Shown here: positions 1 through 10,345 of the stretch, in pieces
How positions within the stretch are numbered: the first letter of the stretch is position 1
Layout: each line of letters begins with the position of its first letter
Origin: Diplocarpon mali
Taxonomy: Eukaryota; Ascomycota; Leotiomycetes; Helotiales; Drepanopezizaceae
Length of the DNA: 36,512 bases
NCBI GenBank assembly: GCA_024741835.1
Contig: JAENRP010000401.1
Span: forward strand, 1 to 36,512
Direction of reading: 5' to 3'
Made by a program: the position numbers and the translations under genes
Notes under the pieces: model-generated
What the model saw: the letters and a program-made list of their open reading frames with translations, nothing else
Told to the model about the DNA's origin: nothing
Databases searched by the model: none

Positions 1-110
1 CCTAACCCTAACCCTAACCCTAACCCTAACCCTAACCCTAACCCTAACCCTAACCCTAACCCTAACCCTAACCCTAACCCTAACCCTAACCCTAACCCTA
101 ACCCTAACCC
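1..110. repeat. Telomere repeat array (CCCTAA)n
   Basis: About 18 perfect tandem copies of the hexamer CCCTAA run from the first base. Reading the C-rich strand 5' to 3' inward means this is the left end of a chromosome. The unit is the TTAGGG type used by most filamentous fungi and by vertebrates. Confidence 0.98.
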
Positions 111-145
111 TGGCTCTAGCTCTAGCTTTAGCTCTAGCTCTAGAC
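111..145. repeat. Degenerate telomere-adjacent hexamers (GCTCTA-like)
   Basis: The 6-bp phase continues past the perfect array, but the unit changes to GCTCTA/GCTTTA (five copies), then GACTTA and GGGCTT before unique sequence starts. This looks like old, mutated or variant telomere repeats at the inner border of the array. Confidence 0.75.
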
Positions 146-1563
146 TTAGGGCTTGCAGGGAATCTGGATAACTTTCTGGTTCGCCTACTCTTCAACCCTT
201 CTATTACTCTGGAATATAAGCTAGCGGCCTGAGATGACTAAGGAGTAAGCACACACGTATTAACCAACCTCTATATTTAGTTTGTCATAATTTGCGTGAT
301 ATTAAGGATTCATTTGTGCAGATTGTAATCCCGGGTTTTATTATTGATTTCATAAGTGTGTTCGCAAATCCGTCATAAGCCAATAAGGGAAAAGGAGCGG
401 AACCGGAGCAGGATGGGCGCAAACGCAACGCGGATCGTGCGGTTACAGTTCATTAGGCCTACTGTAGGCATTCCCTGATCCCCCTTTTTCTCCCTAGTGC
501 ATTGCTTAGAAGTATGGCGTTCAGCCACCTTCCCCTTTAAAATATACTTCGTATGATGGGTTGATATTCCACAATTCAGGGCCGTGCACTCAAGATACTT
601 CATAATGTCGCTTTATGTATGAACTTTCCTTATATCTTATATATGCTCCTTCGGCTGTGATCACTGCTTTACATCTATTTGGCATTTTCTTTACCAATTC
701 TCTAATTCTCAGAGTTGTTATCATTATTTGTTCTAAGAAGTGCTTCGGCGTATTAGAGTCTGTCGCGTGGGTATCTTTAATATCAATTCCAAACAAAGAG
801 CGTTGGTTTATAATTGCAAAAATGGTGAATTCACATAGCTTTATCATTAGTAGTACTCCCTTAGCGAGAGCCCTTTCTAAAGAGCCTCGGAGGATCGTGC
901 ACAGACTATGAATGTGGACTATTTACCCCGACGAATATTTAGTCAGACCGTATACTTTGTGCGATTGGTAAATAATACACAATACTAGGGCGTGCGCGCC
1001 GAGTACTTGCCAATAAATCTTACATCAATTTTCTATAATATCTAATATAGTATTCAACTATAATTACTCTCAGAGCTTGGCAAAGAATCCATGCTAGAAG
1101 TATCGACTTTTGTGTTTGAGAAGCGGCGAATCGACGTAGTTATATTATTAACAGTCCCTCTTTGGTGAGAGCCTGGTCAATAAGAGCCTCAAGAGTTGTG
1201 CGCAGACATATTATATCTGGCTAAGGCACAAGGTTAGTATTATTATAGCATAATGCGCCAATATATTACTTGCACAGGCTACGATTTGGGCCTGACTTTT
1301 GCATAACTTGCCCATTGGTTGAGGGGGGGGGGGAGCGGGGGATCCGGAGGTCGGGGGTTTATAGTACCTTCTGTCTTTAGGTTATGCTTTGCAGTTGCAT
1401 GGAAAACTATAACGTGCCTCTGATAATAGTGATTTGTCGATCTCAGGCTTGCAATTTGCTATGACTTTTTCTTGCCTTATGTCTCTGAGATCCCCCTTAA
1501 GAAGCTGGAAGCTCTGTGGCATTCGTTTACTACGAGATTAGTTACACACCTTGAAATTTGCTG
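146..1563. other. Gene-free subtelomeric segment
   Basis: No ORF here resembles a known protein except the transposase fragment at 600-790. Short pieces related to the ends of the Tc1 relic at 12490 occur near 560-600 and 975-1010 (similar to acaatactagggcgtg). A G-rich tract with a run of 13 G sits near 1321-1340. The last 100 bases presumably hold the promoter of the GH92 gene; I see no clear TATA box. Confidence 0.6.
600..790 (-). pseudogene. Tc1/mariner transposase C-terminal fragment (relic 1)
   Basis: Read on the minus strand, the region encodes IRELVKKMPNRCKAVITAEG, which resembles the C-terminal end of Tc1-like transposases (helix, then RC.AVI.A.GG..KY). The same tail occurs in relics at about 8250-8360 and 12585-12680. 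The upstream DDE part is missing, so this is a broken fragment. The overlapping plus-strand ORF at 615-911 is a shadow of it. Confidence 0.6.
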
Positions 1564-4289
1564 ATGATGTTTGTGAAACGGTTTATGTTCTCTGGTCTTT
1601 TTGCGGGGAATCTAGCTGCTGCTGCTTATGATGTCCTTCATTACGTTGACCAGCTCATCGGGAGCAGCAACGGTGGTAGGGAGTTGGTATTTACAAAGCA
1701 AGAAGAGCGAAAATTGACAGAAATCTAGGAAATATTTTCCCGGGTGCTACGATCCCTTATGGTGAGAAATACGGATGAGAGCTTGCCACAACACTGCTGA
1801 TTCCTTTCTTCAAGGCATGGCCAAAGCCGTAGCTGATACCGATTCCGGTAGCAATCAAGGGGGCTTTACCACAGACGGCGCCAATATCACGGGATTCTCG
1901 AGCATGCACGACTCCGGCACTGGCGGAAGTCCATCTCTCGGAAACTTTGCCCTCTTCCCATACACCAGCTGTCAAGGCGACGAGGTGAACGGGTGCGCGT
2001 ACCCAAAGAGAACGAGGAAGACCCAGTACGTGAACGATACCCTGAAGGCTTCTCCAGGATACTTTGGTCTTCAGATGGTGAGCGGTGTCCAAGTCGACAT
2101 GACCACTACCCAACACACTTCACTTTTCCGGTTCAAATTCCCCGCCACGGACGGCAACGGTAACGCTTCCAGCCCACTGATCCTCATGGACCTGACAGAC
2201 TTGTCGGACTCGCGTCAAGACAACGGGACTGTATCTGTGGATGCTGCAACCGGCCGCATGACAGGAAATGCCAGGTTTCTCCCGAGCTTCGGTATGGGGA
2301 ATTATGTTGCGTACTTCTGTGCCGATTTCTCCGGTGGTAAGATCCGGAGGAATGGCATCTTTGCGAATAGCCGTGCCAGCGCTGACGTGAAAACGTTGAC
2401 GATCTCGAGATCGATCAATGGCTACCCTCTGCCCGGAGGAGCCTTCAATCAATTCGAGTCACCTGGTGATAGTCCCATCCTTGCGCGAGTGGGAGTGAGC
2501 ATGATAAGCAGTGATCAGGCTTGCAATAGTGCAGAGAATGAGATTCCGACTTTCGATTTTGCGGTAACTCAGACGGCTGCCGAAAATCTTTGGCGGGAAA
2601 AGATAAGTCCGATTGTTGTCGAAACTAATGGTGTCGACTCGTCGATATTGACGAGCTTCTACTCGGGCATCTACCGCACCATGGTAAATCCTCAGGACTA
2701 TACGGGAGAAAATCCACTGTGGGAGAGTGATGAGCCGTATTTCGATTCGTTTTACTGGTAAGCCGATTAGAATCACGTAAGGGCAGGGATGCTGATATTT
2801 CACAGTATTTGGGATCTTTTTAGATCACAGATGCCATTCTTGACCGTCCTGGACCCGAGTACTGTCGCGCGCCAGATTCGTTCGCTCATCGACACGTACA
2901 GACATGAAGGCTGGCTGCCAGACTGTCGTATGAGCTTGTGCAAAGGCTATACGCAAGGCGGATCAAATGCCGACAATGTTCTCGCCGACGCGTACTTGAA
3001 AGGGATCACTGACGGTATCGACTGGGACGTGGGCTATGAAGCGGTCATCAAGGACGCGGAAGTAGAGCCGTATGACTGGTGCTGCAATGGTCGCGGAGGA
3101 CTCGATAGCTGGAAATCTCTAGGCTATATTCCTGTTCAGGACTTTGACTACAAGGGCTTCGGGACGATGACTAGAAGTCTTTCCCGGACCTTGGAGTATA
3201 GTTATAACGAGTTTGTCATTACGAAGATGGCTGACAAGCTGGGTGGCAAAGAAGCAGATGTTGAGAAGTATACGACGCGCAGCGGTAACTGGAAGAACCT
3301 GTTCAAGGCTGATCAGACCTCGTTCATCAATGGCACGAACACGGGATTCGAAGGTTTCTTCCAGCCCAGATTTCTCAACAAAACCTTCGGCTTCCAAGAT
3401 CCTCTCTCATGCAGCAACATTGACCCGAACCCGGGTAGCATTTGCTCCTTGCAGAATTCTGCTGGCGAAACGTTTGAGAGCTCGATATGGGAGTATTCTT
3501 TGTAAGAAAACCCTCAAGCAGAAAAGTGCGGGCGGTGTTCTGACGACTGACCTCGAATCTGACAGCTTTGTCCCGCATGATCAAGCGACACTGATCACAA
3601 CCTTTGGAGGCCCAGCAGCATTTGTTGAACGCCTCGAATATCTCCACGACCAAAGAATCACATATATTGGTAACGAGCCAGCATTCTTAACCGTCTTCCA
3701 GTACCACTATGCCGGTCGCCCGGCCTTATCAGCCAAGCGCTCGCACTTCTACATCCCAGGATTCTTCCAGCCCACCTCTGCTGGCCTTCCCGGCAACGAT
3801 GACAGCGGAGCTATGGGATCGTTCGTCGCATTTTCAATGATGGGACTATTTCCCAACCCGGGACAGGACGTCTACTTGATCATCCCGCCCTACTTCGAAA
3901 AGGTCTCGATTACTTCCCCCGCGACTAAAAAAACCGCGACTGTTAAGAACATCAACTTTGACTCCAGCTACAAAAACATCTACATCCAGTCCGCCACGCT
4001 GGATGGAGAGCCGTATACCAAGAACTGGATAGACCATTCGTTCTTCACCGAAGGAAAAGAGCTCGTCCTCACACTCGGCAGCACCGAAAGCAGTTGGGGC
4101 ACGGCGGTGGCTGACTTGCCGCCGAGTCTGGGGAAGTACGAGGGATTTGGGAATTATAGCAGGAATGCCACAGGGAGTGCGCCGCAGAAGAGGGCGGTGA
4201 AATTCGCGACAGCTCCGCTGCAGAGCGAACTGAACGCGAAGACTGGAGGTGCCTTTTGGACTGACAATGAGGAAGTCTCTTATCATTGA
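1564..4289 (+). CDS. GH92 family alpha-1,2-mannosidase, secreted, five exons
   Basis: Exons 1564-1675, 1729-1761, 1815-2757, 2806-3501 and 3566-4289 give 835 residues with no internal stop. All four introns (53, 53, 48 and 64 bp) are GT-AG, and the split codons restore conserved stretches: NIFPGATIPYG at the first two junctions, FYCIWD at the third, EYSFFVPHDQ at the fourth. The start ATG at 1564 follows an in-frame stop at 1552 and opens a hydrophobic signal peptide (about residues 1-21). Family signatures are GFSSMHDSGTGG, YIGNEP (Glu about 632) and PGNDDSGAMGSF (Asp 673-674), the last two in the C-terminal catalytic (alpha/alpha)6 domain. GH92 enzymes are calcium-dependent exo-mannosidases that trim N-glycans and mannoproteins; linkage specificity cannot be read from sequence. 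It is the gene nearest the telomere and converges on the DUF3237 gene, 145 bp away. Base composition is normal, with no RIP damage. Confidence 0.93.
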
Positions 4290-4434
4290 AGAAACAAACT
4301 CGTAGCAAATCAGAAAACTTAGCATTAGCTCTAACACCAAAGCACGGGATATACCCAAAGCTTGAACTCCCTCACTGTGTCTAGGAAACACGATAGGCAC
4401 TATATCAGGGTCAGCGAGTGTCTTCCCTAGGTTG

Positions 4435-4960
4435 TTAAATGGCTACATACTCATAAATAACCTCGGCCCCCTTCCGCATTCCGCTCCCAATCCACATTCC
4501 ACAGTTGACTGTGTTCCTGTACCTTTCATCGCCAGTCTCCATCTCAATGAACAGTCGGAACTTGTAGCTGCTGGGATCGAGACTGTCTGCCTGCTCAGGA
4601 TCGGCGAGCTTGGCAAGTACTTCAGGGGACCCCGTCCTCCAGCCGTTGGTCTTGATCACGATGTGAGCGGGCGAGTTGTCGGAGGTTTGGAGGATGTAGT
4701 TGGTGTCCAGATGCGCTGATCCGTCTCCGATGATCAGTTGGCTATCCTGGCCACCAGGCTTCGTGAGCCGTGTAAGTGTCAATGAATCTCAAGACGTGGG
4801 AGCCCAAAGGCCGGCATACCAGAACGATTCCTGACCCCCAACCGCCAGACCAGGTACCACCGGTGAAGGAGATCCAATTGCGATAGCCGAACGGCGTCGG
4901 TCCGAGAGGGATGCGCGGGTTAAGAGTCACGGCCATGCGGAAATCGAGATGCAGACTCGG
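4435..4960 (-). CDS. DUF3237 family protein (5' end unresolved)
   Basis: On the minus strand, exon 4820-4960 (PSLHLDFRMAVTLNPRIPLG, then GPTPFGYRNWISFTGGTWSG) joins exon 4435-4758 (PGGQDSQLIIGDGSAHLDTN, YILQTSDNSPAHIVIKTNGW) across a 61-bp intron with donor GTATGC, acceptor ACGAAG and a TTGAC branch site. The product ends in GAEVIYEYVAI. The small beta-barrel pattern with G.T..G...GG....G and a polar D.NY.L.T.D segment fits DUF3237, whose biochemical role is unknown. The first in-frame ATG is at 4936, but homology-like sequence begins upstream, right after a good CTACCACAG acceptor (exon start 4960). A 5' exon containing the true start is therefore likely; I could not find one that keeps frame. 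A GTAAGT donor lies near 5115 downstream of an unassigned ORF. Confidence 0.75.
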
Positions 4961-5119
4961 CTGTGGTAGAAACAGTCCTGGGTGTGGACAGAGCGAAGAT
5001 TGGTCGAAAGCGCGGGACGTTCTTGGAGAGAATAAGCTGGTGCTGCAAGAGATGTATCTTACTCTTCGGTCCAACACTTGTGCCTCATGGTTTCCATGAG
5101 GCCAAGCATGAAGTTGTAC

Positions 5120-5690
5120 TTACGCTTGCTCGCCCGTGAATGATGGCAGCGATGTTTGTGGACCGCGACCTGAGAGCCCATCCGTGTGTGTCGGGTCCGC
5201 TGGCTTTGGAAACGAAGCAGCAGAGTTCCAGCCAGCTTGCATGGCTTCTTCCTCCGTTTCTAGACTGCTTCTTGCGGTCCTTGGATTGTTGACGGGCGTA
5301 GTTGTATCTGATGCTGCCGCTTGCTTCCCAGAGCCCTTTTCCATCTCGTGGGGAGGCTGCTCGCAGACAGGAACCTGGGATGGCAAGGCAACAAACAGGC
5401 CTCTAGAATCTGTTGTAATCTCGATACACAATAGAGATCTGGGTCCATGACGAAGATCTGAAGGAAGTACAGTAATACGTCCGCAGCCCCGCGGTTTCCA
5501 CCACACGTCAGATGATTGGCGCTGCAATGGATGGCAGGGTATGCAACCCATTCTCGCCAGCTTCGCTTCTTTGGGCTCACAATCCGCTCCGTGACATTTC
5601 TGGGTTGGGGTTGAAAGCTCGGTCGGGAAGTCTACGTGATCGAAGAATATATAAAACGTTAGGGAGTCAGGAGCGAGCAAGTGCTGTAAA
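5120..5690 (-). other. Unassigned segment between DUF3237 gene and GST relic
   Basis: This is GC-balanced and carries a long open frame on the minus strand (5120-5680, 186 codons), but the peptide is low in recognisable motifs, with a Ser/Thr/Pro-rich second half. It ends at a strong GTAAGT donor near 5115, so it could hold an upstream exon of the DUF3237 transcript; the phase does not fit the acceptor at 4960 in this frame. The plus-strand ORF at 5136-5450 overlaps it. I do not recognise either as a real protein. Confidence 0.3.
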
Positions 5691-5930
5691 TCACTGATTC
5701 GGGCATTTCACCTCGTCAGCTTTGAGCTTGGTCCCATCTTCTTCAAAGACACTCTCGATTTGAGGGATCAGCTCTGAAGGATTGACGGCTATAGGGTTGA
5801 CACTGGGATGATTTTTGTATACTGCGGTTTCCTTGAATCCAGGAACATTCCAGTACAGGTTTGACATCCACTCATTAAGTAGTAGATAGCTATGCCGTAT
5901 AGGGCTCAAGGTTGCACTTGAAATGCTGCA
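5691..5930 (-). pseudogene. C-terminal remnant of a xi/omega-class glutathione S-transferase (ECM4-like)
   Basis: The minus strand encodes LNEWMSNLYWNVPGFKETAV followed by KNHPSVNP and an acidic tail, ending at a stop at 5691. The order W...LYW..P.F.ET, then HP..NP, is the C-terminal signature of glutathionyl-hydroquinone reductases of the ECM4/GTO type. The usual residues between the ET and HP elements are shortened, and no N-terminal thioredoxin fold or catalytic Cys motif lies upstream. An ATTTTATTTGCAG string just upstream (about 5925-5935) looks like an intron acceptor, so this may be the last exon of a gene whose earlier exons have decayed. Confidence 0.5.
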
Positions 5931-6870
5931 AATAAAATTTATTGAAACATTAAATACTCAGGAATAGTCGCAGACCAAGTCCTGTTAAATCCTGTTCCAA
6001 AACACACACTGCCTACAATTCTTCTCCAGCATCTTCTGTAGGTTCCGCACCGGTATCGATATCTTTCTATGAAGATTGAGTGGAATGAGACAGTCAAAAA
6101 GTAGTATTGTAAAGTCTCTGCCCTTCTATACTGGGTCGAGATAGTACCTTTATACCTCTGAATCCCCTCCCCTCCTATACTCCTCTAAGTCTCTGCCTGC
6201 CATAGTCGCCGAAGCCCTCGGTCTGCCAAACCCTCCGAGGTTTGTATGAAACCTCCCCGACCTCATATGATATGCTATAGTAGGATTATCCTAGGAGTGA
6301 GGGGAACAACTGTTCTCCAGGAATCTGCGTACCAACATCTTCTGTACCTGTTTCAGGGCTTTGATTACAGGCGCAAACTTCTTGTTATGCGTAGTCTGGT
6401 CTGGAACGATTTCAGCTTTGTATAACTCAGTATTCTAATCTGCATGCCTCTATTGGCGAATTTCATCGGTTTTTTATCGCAGAATTTCGGGGTTGAAGTT
6501 GTACTTTTTGCACTCGTTGGGCAGATTCGAGTCAAGTCCAGTGGTCCAATTTCCCTAATTTATTTATCTTCTGATCCTAAACTACCAGGGCGCAATTTCT
6601 TCCTTTGTAATCCTCCTTCTCTTTGAAATATTCTTTATGCATATATTTGCTTACGAATAGCTTGTCTCCTGCCGCAGCCTGGTATGGATCTTCTACAGTA
6701 GGAGAATGTCACCCTGCCTGGCCCTTTTTGTGCCTTTGATCATGGCTTCAGAGTTGAGACGTTGATACTGTCTGTCAGGCCTTTAGAATGTTAAATGGAG
6801 TTTTCTCGATGCGCAAAATTGCAGAATAGGCCTGAATCATTATTAGGTCTCTAGATTCCAGATTTTTTCA
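5931..6870. other. Segment without recognisable gene
   Basis: Composition changes from mixed to AT-rich toward 6870. Short open frames in several phases (for example plus 6444-6626) have no familiar motifs. It probably includes decayed exons upstream of the GST remnant or transposon debris, but I cannot assign it. Confidence 0.4.
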
Positions 6871-7800
6871 TTTGTACCTTGTTGTTTCTTTTAATTTTTG
6901 AATTTAAAAGTGCATTAGAAGTATCTCTGTCTTTTTATCAAAATTTATATCTCTTAGCATTTTATATGCTATCTATACGCTTTTAATACTGCTTTTACCC
7001 GCTTTAGTATACTACTTACAATTAGTTAGAATATCTTATTTAATAAAGCTTTTTAAGCTTTTTAAAAGTATTTTTTCAAAAAGCTCTTTTGCTTCTTAAT
7101 TATAATCTATATCTGATTTATAAATCCAATTCTTAAGATTCTATTAAAGGTATTCGATAGGATTTAAATCCGAATTAAAAGGTGGATAATCAACTACTTC
7201 TATTCTATTTTACCTTAATTAATCAGTAATAATCTTAATAGCATAAATATGGGCGTTATTACATATAAGTTTAAGGCAATTAATATAGTAAGTAAGCAGC
7301 TAGCCTTTTAAACCTTTTAAGTATAACTTCCCCATATATCTATTCTTTTTGATATTAGGATCGTATTCTATTTTTAGTGATTAGAACGTCGAATAGCTTC
7401 ATATTTAATTTAAAAGCAAGCTATTCTCTTTTGAAATACATTAAATAGCGTATAGCGAAATTCCCAAGTCTAATTCATTTTCAACCTCTTTATAAGTCTA
7501 TCTTAGATATTGACATATAGATCGTATTATATAATATATATTATAATTTAAATGGCATTTTAGATATTTCAAATAATACTTACTAAAGCCTTTATAGCAC
7601 TATATAATTAGCGCAAAGTAGTTCTAATTATTGATTTCAATATACTATGAAGGCGTGCAATTTAAGCTAGCTTTAATCCTCTATTAGCGGCGCCTTTAAT
7701 AATAGTTCTTTAATATAAAGATAACTCCTTCATAATTAATAAATTGCAATTTACAAGAATAAGAGGATATTATAAAGTAGCTATATTATAATAGTAAAGA
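6870..7800 (-). pseudogene. RIP-mutated Tc1/mariner (DD34E) transposase relic
   Basis: Minus-strand reading gives CNNAHIYAIKIITD at 7220-7263 and VVDYPPFNSDLNPIEYL at 7145-7195, the last two catalytic motifs of Tc1/mariner transposases (DNAP.H and YSPDLNPIE). The positions of the second Asp (now Asn, codon 7258-7260) and the Glu (codon 7153-7155) are 35 codons apart, leaving exactly 34 residues between, as in DD34E Tc1 elements. The frame is full of stops and the region is very AT-rich, consistent with RIP. Element ends were not resolved. It differs from the other Tc1 relic at 12490. Confidence 0.75.
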
Positions 7801-8240
7801 AGAAAAATTATATATGCGTAAATGCGAAAAACGCGTTTTTCAGCAAAGCGATTTCAACATTACCAACCCCTCTATGTGTAATGATGTTAGCGTCCCTACT
7901 CAGCGAGATATTTCCAAGCTTGTTCGACATGGCGAAACCAGGCACCATCCCTGAATACTGAATATATACTGAACTGCTTTTGTGCTTAGGAAGCATGTGG
8001 TGATAAATTTGGGAGTATCTTTGCGTAAGATTCGCTTTTATGATTGCTGACACTTGTGCGATGCAGGGTTCGACGCATCAAGGCTGGAGAGCAAGGCTGA
8101 AAATTCAGCTCTTCGTACAAACATTCATGTTCTCGCAAGATAAGACCATTGTTGGTTACACAAGGTGTGCGCACTAATACTTCGTACAGGGTGTAATAAT
8201 TTGAGGTTCCCTGTCTGTGCACACTAGATTCTTGGCAATG
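7801..8240. other. Mixed-composition segment, no gene recognised
   Basis: Overlapping minus-strand ORFs at 7808-8053 and 7986-8222 carry no motif I know. The stretch is less AT-rich than its flanks, so it may be unique DNA lying between two transposon relics. Confidence 0.35.
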
Positions 8241-8360
8241 CTGCTTTCATTGAATTCCTTAGTATTTTATATAGCCAACTTTTGCGTCAATCACTGCTTT
8301 ACATCTATTTGGCATTTCCCTAATCAAATCTCTTATTATCTCAACTGTTATTGATTCCTA
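8220..8360 (-). pseudogene. Tc1/mariner terminal fragment (relic 2)
   Basis: The minus strand encodes IRDLIREMPNRCKAVIDA followed by GYIKY and a stop, the same C-terminal tail as relics 1 and 3. Just outside it, actagattcttggcaatgct matches the end of relic 3 near 12535-12552, so this fragment keeps one terminus plus the last ~40 codons of the transposase. Confidence 0.65.
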
Positions 8361-9040
8361 AGCTTTAAATACCCCCTGTCGAAACCCCTGCACAAAAGAA
8401 AGTTCTAGTATAGCGCACAGACAGAAAACCTCAAATTATTTCCCCATGGACTATGTAGAACCGATTCTGTTCTTGGTCGTATTCGTTGTTGATATATTAC
8501 AAGAGGAAGCGGAATAGTACTACCTATGCCAAGACTTTGCATATGATATAGTCTGTGCCAAGCTCCTCAACGTGACCTATAATCACTATATTCCTACAAC
8601 CATAATATGTCAAATTCTGGTTCCTAAATTGAGGCTGCTTGGTCACCATCTTTGATGAGAGCGCTCTTCACTATTTATAATTTTGAGGGACCCATGCTAG
8701 CATCTCAATTTCAAGGGGTATCGTGCCGTAAGATCCGAGGCGGCGTTTGAAAATATTTCGAAAACCGCCCTATAGAATTATTTCGCAACTTTAGCCTAAC
8801 TCGGATAACCGGGCAAGAAGCCCTGTGGTATGGATAGGAAGGTCTAAGAATCGATTTCATTAGTATATTTGTATATTTACTGAAATGGTAAGCGCCTTAC
8901 GTAACAGCAAAGCAAGCTCAATAAAAATTATATTGTTACAGGTTTGAGCTTCGTTTATATTAAACTAATAACAATCTATCTGATTAAAGTTCTTTATTAT
9001 TTTCTTTGAATTTAACCATTAGGAAACCACATAAGAGTAT
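8361..9040. other. AT-rich spacer, no gene recognised
   Basis: No open frame of interest on either strand. The stretch is AT-rich with frequent stops and is probably decayed transposon sequence. Confidence 0.4.
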
Positions 9041-9560
9041 CTTGTAGTACTATAGAGAGACAACGATGCGGTAACTGCGACGAACCTGTAGACTCTTTAA
9101 GAGTCTATAGAGCCAAGATTTAAATTATAAAATAATTAAATCTAAAGTTGCCTAAAGCTAGAAATTTTAGAAACGTTAGAATGAAAATTTTTCTTTCTAC
9201 TATACTACTTCTTTTAGAGATACCCTTTACTTTCAGCTTTTGCTTACGCCCTTTAGGATTATTTAAATATATACTTATAATCAAAGAAAGGGCTTAATTA
9301 AGGATTTAAAGAGGGAAAAGGGCAAGCTATAATATATTAAGAGGAGAAGCAGAAGTAAAAAGAAGTATTTTAATAATTTCATACAGAACCAATGTGAAAG
9401 GTTATAATTAAGGGCTGCTGCTAATTTAAAGAACGCTTAATATATTTAAATAAGTAGCTGCTATTAATATAAAGGGCTAATCTTAGAATAGAAAAGCTCA
9501 GGCGATTGTATTTATTAGGGGACCTTTTAAGAATGTACTCGCCCAAGACTTAGAAGGAAT
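9040..9560 (+). repeat. Dispersed repeat, copy A
   Basis: Shares several ordered blocks with 35555-36150 and, for its first part, with 17510-17735. Examples are gatgcggtaactgcgacgaa near the start, accctttactttcagc, ggattatttaaatata, aaagaaagggcttaatta and ggaccttttaagaatgtact near the end. The strand is arbitrary. It is AT-rich with RIP-like divergence. The coding content is unreadable, so I cannot name the element class. Confidence 0.6.
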
Positions 9561-9910
9561 AATTTCACAACAACGAAAAACTGGAACCGTTTCTGAAGCA
9601 GAACATTGTTTACTTAGTTAAATAGGGGCGACTTGCTGCAAAGCTTGATCCTATCTACAAACTTCAGGACCAGGCTCTGAGCATCCAGGTATAGCTGCCA
9701 AAGAAAAAAATTCAAAACCTTGCCAAATTAACTAACAGATTTTACTAAGTGATGCGAGCCTCTGACTTATGGCAAAAAAATCAATTTGCGATACCTATAG
9801 TATAAAACAGAGGAGAATAACACAAGAATAGGCCTAAGGGAAGACCGAAGACAAGAGGGAGGAAGCACCACAATTGGGCTCTCCGAAGATAAGAACTAGG
9901 ATAATTCACT
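9561..9910. other. Spacer between repeat and LTR-like block
   Basis: No gene recognised. It could be the continuation of repeat copy A, but I could not match it to the other copies. Confidence 0.35.
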
Positions 9911-10290
9911 AGTTGGGGGTAGAATAGGAGGTTGGCATTGCGCGCTGTCTCTAAGTATAATAGTAGTCCTATTTATACCCCCTTCGACCCTTAGCCGATC
10001 ATATGACTTTGTCACGTGACTTATATCACGTGACTCCTCCTTCGACTCTCTATCCCGTGACTCCTCGACTGTCACGTGACTCCTCTTCTTCTCGGTCTCT
10101 ACAATAGGACATAGAAATATACAAGTCGGTATTGAATCTTTCCATTTTTCTAAAGCTGCTGAAATATAGTAAATGCAAGAGCACAACTACACGTTTTCAG
10201 CCCAGCCATATAGCCATTTCCTGATGCTATGCAAGTATAGTATATACAAGAACAGTATTCCACATGTTCAGCCCAGCTTGATCATATGTC
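9911..10290. mobile_element. Probable solo LTR or LTR fragment
   Basis: The block begins near agttgggggtagaatagg, has a TATA-like ctatttatacccc at about 9970-9982, a cluster of TCACGTGA motifs, and ends in two imperfect direct repeats containing ttcagcccagc. The TATA box plus repeated transcription-factor sites fits an LTR promoter. I could not define TG..CA ends with a target duplication, so the assignment is tentative. Confidence 0.35.
10011..10081. promoter_or_regulatory. Cluster of three TCACGTGA boxes plus a degenerate fourth
   Basis: The palindrome TCACGTGA occurs at about 10012-10019, 10026-10033 and 10072-10079, with a degenerate cccgtgact copy at about 10054-10062. Three of the four continue as TGACTCCTC. 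CACGTG is the core E-box bound by bHLH factors such as Cbf1/Pho4-type and SREBP-type proteins. It lies about 265-335 bp beyond the 3' end of the minus-strand peroxygenase gene, so it more likely belongs to the LTR-like block. Confidence 0.6.
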
Positions 10291-10293
10291 CAT
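10160..10293. repeat. Two imperfect ~60-bp direct repeats
   Basis: Unit 1 (about 10161-10217) and unit 2 (about 10231-10293) share atatagta.at.caagag/aa, a central acaNgTtttcagcccagc-like segment and a catat..ccat end. They lie at the edge of the LTR-like block. Confidence 0.5.
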
Positions 10294-10345
10294 AGCAACC
10301 AGCACTTTAACTTTTTATCTCACTCTTATAAGAGAGATAACCTTC

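Noticed and set aside
1321..1340. G-rich tract as a possible G-quadruplex
   Set aside because: It is one long G run with a few neighbours, not four separated G-tracts of regular spacing; also a common sequencing-error site.
5075..5077. Start of the DUF3237 frame at this codon
   Set aside because: The codon is GTG on the minus strand, not ATG, and lies upstream of a good intron acceptor, so it is not a credible eukaryotic start.
5136..5450. Plus-strand ORF with an internal hydrophobic, signal-like stretch
   Set aside because: The hydrophobic run is far from the start, it overlaps a longer minus-strand frame, has no domain, and its first ATG context is poor.
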